Of a DNA stretch of 64,000 nucleotides, positions 46,110 to 57,154 are shown one piece after another. Every line of letters starts with the position of its first letter. Positions within the stretch are counted from its first letter, which is position 1. This DNA is from Aralia elata (lineage: Eukaryota; Streptophyta; Magnoliopsida; Apiales; Araliaceae), in assembly GCA_034770075.1 (NCBI GenBank), contig JAVJAP010000125.1, positions 1-64,000 on the forward strand, read 5' to 3'. The notes below the pieces were generated by a model. The model saw only the letters and a list, made by a program, of their open reading frames with translations. It was not told where the DNA came from and did not search any database. The translations under genes were made by a program, and so were the position numbers.

Positions 46110-48497
46110 TGTAACGAATGCAATTTTTGTGATTGAATAAAAATATTTATTGAATTATATAAATATCTTTATTAATTTATTGAGCTAAATAAATAATTTA
46201 TTAAGTTTTTGTGAAATGGGTATATGTTAAGTATAATAATGTTAAATGTTATTTGAATGTGATTTGTTATGTTTATTCTAATTTAATTTAATAATTAAAT
46301 TAGATGATGAAAAGGTTTATTTGAATAAATGATTTATTTGAATAATATAATTCATTTGGTGTTATTGTTATTGGTTAAATAAATTTATTATTTAAGTTAG
46401 TAAGGTTTAATTGAATTTATTTAATAATAAGTTCAATTAAATTAGAAGTGTGACATTTAAAACTATATGTTATAATGATTTATTAAAATAATTGAGAAAG
46501 TGTTTAATTCAGTTTTACCAAACAAGGCCCTATGACCTTTGTTTGGAAATAATGGATTATTTTAATTTTGTTTTACCAAACAAGGCCTTAAGACCTTTAG
46601 TTAGAATAATGGATTATTTTAATTAGTATTTGCCAAATAAGCCTTATGGCTTTTTGAATTTTGTAACTGATAGATTAATAACAATTTACGTTATCAGTTT
46701 ATTTTTTCCATCAGTTTTATTTTTTAATCTACGTCAGTTGTAAAAAGAAAAGAAAAGAAAGAAAGAAAAGAAAACAACAGAGTTTGAGAGAAAAGAGAGA
46801 GCAGAGCTTGAGAGTTTGTGAGAAGAAGAGAGAAATTGTGAGAGAAGCTTGGAGATTGGAGAAAGAATTTCTAAAACCAAGGAAGTTTAATCAAATTTTC
46901 TAAGAATTAGAAGGTATAAATTCTTTACTGTATGTTTTTAATTTACTTCTCTGTATATGAGTTTTATTTTCATGTATATGAATTCTATGCTAAATACATG
47001 AATTACTTGTTTATAGTTGTTAGTAAACATGCATTAGATGATTATATGATGAATATAAACTAGTTGGAAGAGTTAATTCATCAAAACATGTTTTGGAATT
47101 GAGTTTTTAGTTTTTACAGAGTTTTATTTCATGAATGGTTTATATGTATGACAATTGATGCTCTAATTGGTTATTAATCGGTAAATTGATAATTGTTTAT
47201 GAATATATGAAGAAAAACAAGAATAATGCAAGAAGAATGGTTTTAATTGATTGAAAGATAAAGTTACAGAGCTTGATTTCATGAAAATGGTCAAAATTTG
47301 AATAAGTCGTTTAACAGTGAAATTCTTGGGTTTAAATTGGTTATTTATGTGTTAGAATGATTAAAATATTTAGAAAACATGTTGGGTAATTGTTTTCTAG
47401 CATATTTGATGTCTGGGTAAATTTAAATTATGTATTGGATGGTAGAATTCGGAAAATTTGGCCAAAATTGGCCTACGTTTTCACTGTTCGCGAACTGCAG
47501 GAGACGTCTGCCGAGTCTCTCGCCCCGGCGAGAGAAATGCACTGATTTTCTTCGCCCCGGCGAGACTCCCGCCCCAACGAGAGTTTTGTTAAGAAAATCT
47601 TCGCCCCGGCGAGATTTTTGTTAAGGATTTTCGAGTATAGTTTCTATTGAACAAACTTTATTGTTAAATCGAATGTATTAGCGACTAGCAAACCCTTATA
47701 GATTCAGCTAGTCCTTAGTTGATGAGCGTTTCAAAGACTTAGAATATTTTAAACTTGTTCCAAGCCAAGTTCCTTTTGGTACGGACTCTGATGATAAACT
47801 GAGATGAACAACCCTAATATAGGGGATTAACTACGCGACATCGTTAAAATGTTTGTGCACAATACATTGTACAAAGGGCTGATCCCCCTGAGTACGAGAT
47901 GGATGGTCCATAGTCTATAAGACTATTAAAGGTTTCGGTAGAAATACTTGATAACCTAGGACATAGTTCGAGGTCTTATGACCCTCAGATATAACTCTAA
48001 ATCTGGAAATCTATTATTCTTGATTTAAGCATTCAAACGAGCTTTCAAATCTTGATTCCTTGTTGATTGAATTCAGAAAAAAACTACTATATCTCAGTTG
48101 ATAATTAATTCATTCAAATATTATTGTTATCACACTTGTGGGCAATTATTTGCTCACTCTTGCATTAAATACATTGCAGCTAAGGCTGAGAAGTCAGATG
48201 AGCCGTCCACTAGCAAGGGCAAGGGCAAGATGAGCAAATGAAGATGTTTAGTTTATTTGTTTTAGTTCTTTGCTAAAGACTTATTTAATTTTATGTTTTT
48301 ATTCCGCATTGATGTAATAGAGGTTAGATAACCTGGGATTTGTTTGATTAAGAGATTGGAGATGTAATCCCTAATGTAGGAAGATTTTTCATTCGGTTTA
48401 ATTTAATTGTCATTTTTATGGGTAGTTAGTTATGAATGAATGTTATATTGAACACCAAATCAGTGGGAATTAAGTACCTAGATTTGGGGGTGTCACA
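46110..48497 (+). repeat. 5' LTR of the chromovirus
   Basis: Begins TGTAACGAATGC, ends GATTTGGGGGTGTCACA; 2388 bp. Three tandem units of about 65 bp with CCAAACAAGG/CCTTTGTTTGG dyads lie at 46515-46665. A GC-rich cluster (47516-47615) holds CTCTCGCCCCGGCGAGAG and two TCGCCCCGGCGA copies. Near the 3' end a GGGCAAGGGCAAGATG block (about 48217-48232) is shared with the other LTR. Confidence 0.92.
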
Positions 48498-48500
48498 GGT

Positions 48501-48512
48501 TGGTATCAAAGC
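48501..48512 (+). promoter_or_regulatory. Primer binding site (initiator tRNA-Met type)
   Basis: TGGTATCAAAGC, three bases after the LTR, differs at one base from the standard TGGTATCAGAGC complement of initiator tRNA-Met. Confidence 0.85.
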
Positions 48513-48735
48513 CGATAGGTTATGAACCTTAAGGTGGGAAAAACCTTAGGGTAGTAGCCTTTTAGAAGATAGAGAATATAGAGGTGATAAACTCTTATCG
48601 AGTTCTAAGGAATGGATTACGTAGATTCATAAAAGATAATAAAATGATTATGTGCTATGTGCTTATGTGATAACAAACTTATGTGCTCGCGAGTATTATC
48701 GATTAGTAATTAAAACTTAAAATTTTGTTGTCAGG

Positions 48736-49515
48736 ATGACTGATAGAGGAGAGCCCAGCCAGGCTAGGGAGGAGGAGCCCCGAGATATTCACGTAGTTCA
48801 TGAGCAGCTAGTGCAGAGGGAGCCATCCCCATTGATTACAATTACAGGTCACGAGTATGAGCCTGAGACTGATCCTGAGGAGGATCCGGAGGAGGTTGAG
48901 GAGGATGAGGAAGACCCTGAGAGGATATCATTATCTTCCTTAGGTGTTCAGATGTATGAGCAGGTGTATGATCGCAACATTGAGTTACAAGATAGAGTGG
49001 AGGAGTTAGAGAGGCAGCTGGCTGAGCGACAGACTATCTTGGAGTAGAAGAACAGTGAGATTGAGGAGCTAGACATACGTCTTGGGGACGTGGAGTGGAA
49101 GCTGGTTCATGTTGAGAGCGAAAAGGAGGAGTTAGGAGAGCAGGTTATGGAACGTCAAGCCGCTCTAGAGCAGAAGGATGTAGAGGTTGAGCAGAGGCTA
49201 GCACAGTCTGAGTATCGACGAGGACAGTTGATAGCCAGGAATGAAGTTGTACGAGATGAGTTGAAAGAGGAGTCAGCTAAGCGGGCGAGAGCTGAAACTG
49301 CTTGGTTGAGAGAGGCTAACCGCGCAGATCGTGTTGAAGGTGAGGTGCGGTCAAAGAAGGCCAAGATTGATGAGATGGAGTATATTTTTCACACCACAGT
49401 GGATAGAGCTCAGGATCGAGTTCATCGTCATCCAGATATGGTGGGTCGAAGGATAGTGACTCGTATTATGGAGCAGGAACGCCAGGAAGCTGTGCGTCGT
49501 GGGATGTCATCGTAG
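48736..49515 (+). pseudogene. Extra ORF before gag: acidic, coiled-coil protein of unknown function
   Basis: Starts MTDRGEPSQAREEEPRDIHV. One frame of about 259 codons is broken only by TAG at 49045, likely a CAG change. Residues about 45-65 are very acidic (PETDPEEDPEEVEEDEED). The remaining two thirds is heptad-rich coiled coil (LQDRVEELERQLAERQ, then VESEKEELGEQVMERQ and AETAWLREANRADRVEGE), and the end is basic (GRRIVTRIMEQERQEAVRR). I know no family match. The position between PBS and gag shows it is element cargo and not a host gene. It could interact with gag or tether the particle; nothing in the sequence tells which. Confidence 0.7.
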
Positions 49516-49804
49516 ATAATGATTAGATATGCTAGTATGAAAATTATGAAGTTAATAAGTTGTAAATCCCAGTTTTATATAATGGGATAGAATAATGATG
49601 TAATCCTGGAACTTTGTGATTTCAGGATAAATGATGTAAATAACTACGATGCTATTTCTATTATGTTTTAAGCAATAAATGAATAAAATGCGAAAGTTTA
49701 TCAGATGTGCTATGTGTTAAATGTTGTTTATAAATGTTTAAGTTAAGATTTAAATGTTTAAGTAATTGAGCAATAATCTAATAACGCGAATTTTTAACAG
49801 TAAA
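49516..49804 (+). other. Spacer between extra ORF and gag
   Basis: AT-rich, no ORF. It ends with TTTTTAACAG just before the gag ATG, which could act as a splice acceptor allowing gag to be translated without the upstream ORF. Confidence 0.4.
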
Positions 49805-50865
49805 ATGCCGCCAAGAAGACAAACCCGTCAACAGACCCCTGAGGGATCTACCAACAACAACGAAGAAGCCAACGTTAATCCGATGCAGCAGCTGGTGAGT
49901 CTGTTAACGGGAGCATTTGCTAATCAACCCCAAGCTCAGGCCACAACCTTTAAAGACTTCAAGGTTGTCGGACCTCCGGAATATCACGGGTCTATGAATC
50001 CGGTAAAGGCTCAAATGTGGGTCATGGAGATGGAGAAGGTGTTTGATGTCGCTAGGGTCAATGAGGACCAAAAGACGGCATTTGCAACCTTTATGCTGAA
50101 ATCAGAAGCTAGCTACTGGTGGCAAGCAAATAAGACTCGAGGTGGCCAAGGGATTATTCCGTGGGAGCGATTTAAGGAAATATTTTTCGAGACCTATTTC
50201 CCAGCAAGCGCGCAGAACCAAATGGAAGTACAGTTTCTAGAGTTGAAGCAAGGTACAATGACGGTGCCTGAGTATGCTGCAAAATTCAACGAGTTGGCGA
50301 GGTTTACGCCATACCAAGTCAACACGGATGAGCGAAAGGCTAGGAGGTTTGAGCAGGGACTGAAGCCCTGGCTGTATAGCCGAGTTTCAATGTTCCAACT
50401 AAACTCATTTGCGGCAGTTCTGGAAAAGGCAATTATCGCTAAAGGAGGCAGTGATGCTCTGTCCAAGTATAATTAGGAGCAGAGGAAGAAGAAGAATGAA
50501 AGTGAAAACAAGGTAAGTGGAAGCCATGGGGGCAGCGGTCAGAAGAGGAAGTGGAGTGATAATAACTCTGCGGGAAGTCAGCAGGGTAATCAGAAAAAGA
50601 AGATAGAGGCATGCAGTAACTGCGGAAAGAGCCATGTGGGTGTTTGTTTGAAGGGTAAGAGGGTATGTTTCAACTACGGACAGGAGGGTCATATCGCACC
50701 GAATTGCCCTAGCCCGAAGAAGGGTGCATGCTTCATCTGCGGGTCGAAGGATCACTTTGCCCGAGACTGCCCTAAGAAAGCAACTACAGGTGGAGCCAGT
50801 GCAGGAAAAGGAAACAGCAGTGGAGGCAATTTGACTATCACAGGACCGACACAGCCCAATTGACC
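49805..50865 (+). pseudogene. Chromovirus gag with three CCHC-type knuckles
   Basis: Start chosen at 49805 (MPPRRQTRQQTPEG). The retrotransposon gag domain shows FKDFKVVGPPEYHG, ASYWWQANK, WERFKEIFFETYFP and LKQGTMTVPEYAAKFNELAR. Three zinc motifs follow: CSNCGKSHVGVC, CFNYGQEGHIAPNC and CFICGSKDHFARDC; in the second the second Cys is Tyr, which should cost a zinc ligand (the neighbouring copy at 57472 keeps CYNCGQEGH). TAG at 50474 and TGA at 50861 interrupt the frame; both fit C-to-T changes of CAG and CGA. Gag and pol share one frame, as in single-ORF chromoviruses. Confidence 0.88.
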
Positions 50866-51450
50866 TACCGCTCGAACATTCAACATGACGGTGCAGGATG
50901 CTGTGCAGTCAAAGAATGTAGTGTCAAGTATCATTCCAGTCAATAATGTTAATGCTTATGTATTGTTTGACTCGGGTGCTACTTGCTCATTTATATCCGA
51001 TTATTTTGCTAAGAAATTAGGGTTACCTCAGGAAGAATTAGATTACCCATGAATATAGAAATTGCGAATAGGGAAGTAATTCCTGTTAAGTTTGTCCACA
51101 AGAACTGTCAAATAGATATTAATAGTCATGTGATGACAGTAAACTTAATCCCAATTCGTCTTGGGGAGTTTGACGTTATTTTGGGTATGGATTGGTTGTT
51201 CAACTATGGGGCAATTATTGACTGTCAAAAGAAGTGTGTAAATTTTAAGACTCCGTCGAAGGTAGTATTTTATGGCAGCAAGTCGCCTAGACAAACGAGT
51301 TGTCTGACGATGATGCAGGCTAGAAAGATGTTGAGACAAGGATGTGTAGGATATCTAGCCTACATAGTCGATACCCGAAAGGTGAGTGCGAAGCTAGAGG
51401 AGATACCGATAGTTAGGGATTTTGCGGACGTGTTTCCTGATGATTTGCCA
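50866..51450 (+). pseudogene. Chromovirus aspartic protease
   Basis: Active site AYVLFDSGATCSFIS (Asp codon 50969). Then a frameshift at about 51050 and, in the next frame, LGEFDVILGMDWLFNYGAIIDC, the second protease block. Compared with the copy at 57840-57860 a base is missing in the codons for Asp-Tyr-Pro-Leu. Confidence 0.85.
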
Positions 51451-52875
51451 GGATTATCGCCAGATAGGGAAATCGAGTTTGTAATTGATTTAGCACCGGG
51501 TACAACCCCTATATCAAAAGCCCCATATAGAATGGCTCCGGTAGAAATGAAGGAGTTGATGGTGCAATTACAAGAGTTGCTGGATAAAAAGTATATCCAA
51601 CCGAGCGTTTCGCCGTGGGGAGTGCCGGTATTATTCGTCAAGAAGAAGGACGGATCAATGCGTCTTTGCATTGATTATAGAGAGTTGAATAAGGTCATGA
51701 TTAAAAACAAGTATCTGTTGCCAAGGATCGATGACTTGTTTGATCAACTGAAGGGAGCAAAATATTTTTCAAAGATAGATCTGCGAAGTGGGTATCATCA
51801 GTTAAAGGTGAGAAAGGAAGACATACCAAAGACGGCATTTCGAACTAGATATGGTCACTATGAGTTTTTGGTTATGTCATTTGGTTTAACAAATGCGCCT
51901 GCAACATTCATGGACTTAATGAATAGGGTGTTCAAACCATTTCTGGATAAGTTTGTGGTGGTATTCATAGACGACATTTTGGTTTACTCCATAACTCAAG
52001 AAGAACACGTGGAGCATTTGAGGGTGACATTGGAGGCGTTAAGGAAAGAGAAATTGTATGCAAAATTTTCAAAGTGCGAATTTTGGTTGGAGCGTGTTCA
52101 ATTCCTTGGGCATGTTATCGATAAAGACGGGATTTCGGTGGATCCAGCGAAAGTCGAGGCTGTAATGAACTGGGATCAGCCGAAAACACCATCAGAAGTG
52201 AGGAGTTTCCCAGGTTTGGCAGGATACTACAGACGTTTTATTCAAGATTTTTCCAGGATCGCCACTCCGTTAACAAATTTAACAAGAAAATCAGTGAAGT
52301 TTGTTTGGACGGAGAAGTGGGAAGAGAGTTTCCAAGAACTAAAGAAGAGACTAAGTTCGGCACCTGTGTTGTCTTTACCAGATGATACAGGAAATTTTGT
52401 GGTGTATAGCGACGCATCGCATAAAGGACTAGGTTGTGAGTTGATGCATAATGGTAAGGTTATTGCATATGCATCACCCCAACTAAAAGACTATAAAAAA
52501 GGGTATCCGACCCATGATTTGGAGTTAACAGATGTGGTGTTTGCTTTGAAAATCTGGAGGCACTATCTCTATGGGGAGAAGTGTGAAATATATACAGACC
52601 ATAAAAGTCTGAAGTATATTTTTACACAGAAGGATTTGAATATGCGACAGAGAAGATGGATAGAATTGATTAAAGATTATGATTGTGAAATTCTATACCA
52701 TCCAGGAAAGGCTAATGTGGTTACCGACGCTTTGAGTAGAAAAGGTCGGGAGAAATTATTTTTATTAACTGCTCAGGAGAAACTCGTAGCAGAAATGGCT
52801 AAATTAGAGTTAGAGGTGAAGGGTCAGACGGAGCCGAATGCAAAATTGTTCCAGATGGAAACTCAGAGTGCTTGA
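51451..52875 (+). pseudogene. Chromovirus reverse transcriptase and RNase H
   Basis: One open frame from 51049 to 52875 (608 aa). RT blocks: YRMAPVEMKELMVQLQELLD, then VKKKDGSMRLCIDYRELNK, FRTRYGHYEFLVMSFGLTNA, and the catalytic FIDD (51964-51975). RNase H: VVYSDASHKGLG, LELTDVVFALKIWRHYLYG, YTDHKSLKYIF, NVVTDALSRK, with all acidic residues present. The domain reads as intact; only the junction to integrase is shifted. A deletion of about 60-70 bases near 52870 removes the linker seen in the second copy (59640-59760). Confidence 0.9.
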
Positions 52876-54228
52876 GGGAGAGGAGCTTAAATATAAAATC
52901 GACACCGGAGGGTTGCTGAGATTTGAAGGCAGAATCTGGGTTCCGTCATTGCTGGAAATCAGAGAGGAGGTTTTGAACGAAGCTCATAGTTCAAGATTTT
53001 CGATTCACCCAGGAAGTACAAAGATGTATCAGGACCTTCACCAACATTTCTGGTGGCCAAACATGAAAAGGGAAGTTGCTGAGTGTGTTGCCAAGTGCTT
53101 AACTTGTCAGAAAGTTAAAGCAGAGCATCAACGACCAAGTGGTTTGTTACAGCCCTTGGAGATACCAGAATGGAAGTGGGAGCATATCTCAATGGACTTT
53201 GTGGTAGGACTTCCAACTACTCAGAAGGGTTATGACGCAATATGGGTCATAGTTGACAGATTGACGAAATCAGCGCATTTCTTGCCGATCAAAATCAAAT
53301 TCACTTTGGATCAGCTGGCAAAGTTATACGTCAAAGAGATTATCTCAAGGCACGGCGTTCCAGTATCAATAGTATCAGACAGAGATCCACGTTTCACATC
53401 AAAATTTTGGAGGAGTCTGCAAGCTTGTTTGGGGACGCAGTTGAGAATGAGTACAGCCTACCATCCTCAAACCGATGGCCAGAGTGAAAGAACAATTCAA
53501 ACGTTGGAGGATATGCTTCGGGCGTGCGTCATGGATTTTAAAGGCAATTGGGATGATCATTTACCTCTGGTCGAATTTGCCTATAACAATAGTCATCACG
53601 CGAGTATTGGGATGCCGCCATATGAAGCGTTGTATGAGAGGAAGTGCAGAACTCCGTTATGTTAGGACAAGGTTGGTGAACGTCGCCTATTGGGACCCGA
53701 ACTAGTACAACAAATTGCTGAAATTGTCAAGGTGATAAGAGCCAGATTGTTAGCTGCTCAAGACAGGCAGAAGAAATATGCGGATCAGCATCGTCAAAAT
53801 CGTGAATTTGAAGTTGGGAGTTTTGTGTTTCTCAAAGTATCTCCCTGGAAAGGAAAAATCAGATTTGGTAAAAAGGGTAAACTCAGTCCGCGATTTATTG
53901 GACCCTTCGAGGTGCTGAAACGAGTTGGCGAGGTGGCTTATGAGGTAGCTTTACCTCCCGAGTTAGATCACATTCACAATGTTTTTCACATATCGGTGCT
54001 ACGACCATATAAGCCTGATTATAAACATATAATAGAATATGAACCGATACAATTTGAAAAAGATTTGTCCTATAAAGATACCTGTACAGATAGTAGACAT
54101 GAAAGAGCAGGTTCTCAGAAATAAAGTGATACCTTCTGTTAAGATAATTTGGAGGAACCACAGTGCTGAAGAAGTTACGTGGGAACTCGAAGAGAAAATG
54201 ATGCACAATTATCCTGAATTATTTGTTT
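52838..54228 (+). pseudogene. Chromovirus integrase with chromodomain-like tail
   Basis: Zinc domain HSSRFSIHPGS ... CVAKCLTCQK. The catalytic triad is intact: Asp in MDFVVGL (53195), Asp in VSDRDPRF (53378), Glu in GQSERTIQ (53486), giving D-35-E spacing. TAG at 53663 replaces the Trp of CWDEVGE. The C-terminal domain shows FLKVSPWKGKIRFGKKGKLS, IGPFEVLKRVGEVAYEVALP and HNVFHISVLRPY. After a frame change near 54075 comes the chromodomain-like end VKIIWRNHSAEEVTWELEE, with stop at 54228. Chromodomains direct integration to marked chromatin. Confidence 0.9.
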
Positions 54229-54242
54229 AATCTTTGTATCGC

Positions 54243-54340
54243 GATTCTGGGGACAGAATCCTTGTAAGGAGGGGAGAATGTAACGGACGAATTAATTGCG
54301 TTGTGATTCTGGGGACAGAATCCTTTTAAGGAGGGACAGA
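54243..54340 (+). other. Duplicated polypurine tract region
   Basis: GATTCTGGGGACAGAATCC occurs twice, 62 bases apart (54243 and 54305), each followed by AAGGAGGG. The first copy continues into TGTAACGG, a LTR-like start that decays at once; the second leads into the real LTR at 54341. GATTCTGgggaCAGAATC is itself a perfect 7-bp dyad. Confidence 0.8.
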
Positions 54341-57154
54341 TGTAACGAATGCAAATTTTTGTGAATAAATAAAAATATTTATTGAGTTATATAAATATTT
54401 TTATTAATTTATTGAGTTAAATAAATAATTTATTAAGTTATTGTGGAATAGTTCATGTTGAGTTAATTGTGTTAAATGTTATTTGATGTGTTTAATTTAA
54501 TAATTAAATTAGATGATAAAATGATTCATGTGAATAAATATTTTATTTGAATAAATGATTTATTTGAATAAGATAATTTATTTGGTGCTATTGTTTGGAT
54601 AAATAAAACTATTATTTAAGTTAGTAAGGTTTAATTGAATTTATTTAATAATACGTTCAATTAAATTAAAAGTGTGACAATTAAAACTATATGTATAATG
54701 AGTTATTAAAATAAATAGAAAGAGTTTTTATTTCCATCAAACCAAACAAGGCCTTATGACCTTTGGTTGGAAATAATGAGTTATTTCAATTTTGTTTTGC
54801 CAAACAAGCCTTATGGCTTTTGAATTTTTTATAACTGATGGTTTAATTAGAGAATATACGTTATTATTTTAGCCATCAGTTTTTATTTTTGTTAAAAGCT
54901 TGTCAGTTGTTAAAAGATAAGAAAACACAGAGTTTTAAAAAAAGAGAAGGAAGAATATACAGAGAAGAAGAGAGAATTGAGAAGAGTTTGGAGATTGGAG
55001 AGTAGGAATTCTAACAAGGAGAATTGATCAAATTTTTCTAAGCAAATAGAAGGTATAATCGTTTTTGAATTCTTCACTTTATTTCTTTTTAATTTACTTC
55101 TCTGTATATGAATTCTATTTTCCTGTATATGAACTTTATGCTAAATACATGAATTACTTGTTTGTAATTAATAGTAAACATGTATTAGACGATTATGTGA
55201 TGATTATAAACCAATTAGAAGGCATTAATCCATGAAAGTATGTATTAGAAGGAAGTTTTTGTTTTTACAGAGTTTTACTTTCATGTATGGTATATATGAA
55301 TGAAAATTGATGCTTAAATTGGTTATTAATCGGTTAATTGATATTTGGTTATGATAATATGATGAAAAATGAAAGAATGCAAGTAGAATGGATTAAAATG
55401 GTTGAAAGATGAAGTCACAGTGTTTAATTTGATTAAAATGGCTAAAACATGAATATTTGGTTTAAACAGGGAATTTTTGGTTCAATTTGGTTGGTTATGT
55501 GTATTATAATGGTTAGAATGTTTAGAAACATGTTGGGTAATTGTTTTATATTGCATTTGATATCTGGGTATGTTTAAACTATGTGTTGGATGGTAGAATT
55601 CGGGAAATTTGGCCAAATTTGGCCTAAATTTTCACTGGTTCGCGAATTGTAGAAGGTGTCAGTCGCGTCTACCGCCCCGGCGGTAGAAATGAGCTAGAAC
55701 TATTGCCCCGGCGGTCCTGTCGCCCCGGCGGCGTAATTGCATTAGATTCCTCGCCCCGACGACAGCCTCGCCCCGACGACGATTTTGTTAAGAAATTCAC
55801 CACCCCGGCGGTGGAACAGTAACTGAAAAAAAAAATTAAAATTTATTTATTTGTTTTGTGATATTGCTATGTTGTTATATGTATGTTTAAAACCTATATT
55901 GAGGTAATAAATGACTAATGAGATACCACGGGGGTTGTTAGCAAATATTTATGGAATATCGAATGTCAATCGAGATGGTACAATAAAATAGGAGAAGAAC
56001 GAGACTTAAAATGTATATGAATCTGTAACTAATTATCGTTATCGTTTTGTAATCAAAATGTATAGGGTGATTAAGGGACGTGCATTATTTAAATCTGTAA
56101 TCTACGCTCGAGGCAAGTTTTTCACCCTTAATCTTATTATTTCGTTTGAAGCAAGTTTAATTTCATTGAGCCAACTTATTAACCTTAGTTTATTGTTATT
56201 CAAGCAAGATTGTTATCATGTCAAGTACCTATGTATTATTCAAGTCATTTGTTATACGATCATTGATCATTATTCAGACTTTGATTATAAACTCTATTGT
56301 ACAACTTCATCGATGAAACAAATGCTTTAGTGACTAGCAAACCCTTATTGATTCAGCTAGTCCTTAGTTGATGAGCGTTCTAAAGACTTAGAATATATTA
56401 ATAATTGTTCTGAACCAAGTTCCTTTTGGTATGGATTCTGATACTAGACTGAGATGAACAACCCTAATATAGGGGATTAATTACGCGACAACGTTAAAAT
56501 ATTTGTGCATAATACATTGTACAAAGGGCTGATCCCCCTGAGTACGAGATGGATGGTCCATAGTCTATAAGACTGTTAAAGGTTACGGTAGAAATACTTG
56601 TTAACTTAGGACATAGTTCGAGGTCTTGTGACCCTCAGATACACTTTTATCCTTGAATCTATATTCAGTTCTTGAGTTAAGCATTCTATTGAGCTTTCAG
56701 ATTTTTGATTTATCATTGATTGACTTCAGAAAAACTATTACTCCCAGTTAAGCTTATTCCAATAATCATATAAATGTTATTGTTTCCATACTTGTGGGCA
56801 ATTGTTTGCTCACTCTTGCATTAAATACATTGCAGCTAAGGCTGAGAAATCAGATGAGCCGTCCACTAGCAAGGGCAAGGGCAAGATGAGCAAATGAAGA
56901 TGCTTAGTTTATTCGTTTTAGTTCTTTGTAAAAGACTTATTCAAATTTTATGTTTTTATTCCGCATTGATGTAATAGAGGTTAGATAACCTGGGATTTGT
57001 TTGATTAAGAGATTGGAGATGTAACCCCTTTTGTGGGAAGATGTTTTATTCAGTTTAATTATATTATCTTAATCATGGGTAGTTAGTAATGAATGTATGC
57101 TATAGTGAACACCAAATCTGTGGAGTTGAAGTACCCAGATTTGAGGGTGTCACA
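54341..57154 (+). repeat. Second (downstream) LTR of the chromovirus, shared with the next unit
   Basis: Begins TGTAACGAATGC, ends GATTTGAGGGTGTCACA; 2814 bp. It is collinear with 46110-48497 but carries about 430 extra bases (55830-56330 region) and a changed GC-rich cluster (55668-55816). Gag codons of another copy start at the very next base. Only about two CCAAACAAGG units (54745-54830) remain. Confidence 0.9.

Larger units (their letters stand above)
46110..57154 (+). mobile_element. Chromovirus (Tekay-like) Ty3/gypsy retrotransposon
   Basis: LTR (46110-48497), Met-type PBS, extra coiled-coil ORF, gag, protease, RT, RNase H, integrase with chromodomain-like tail, duplicated polypurine region, then LTR (54341-57154). 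Order and chromodomain make it a chromovirus, and the long LTRs with tRNA-Met PBS suggest the Tekay/Del clade. The two LTRs differ in length (2388 and 2814 bp) and the flanks (actat at 46105-46109, ttgaa at 57155-57159) do not match, so the present structure is recombinant. Stops and three frame changes disable it. Confidence 0.88.

Noticed and set aside
49155..50943. Several minus-strand ORFs opposite gag and the extra ORF
   Set aside because: They are shadows of the plus-strand coding frames; low-complexity Ser/Leu composition mirrors Lys/Glu-rich coding on the other strand.
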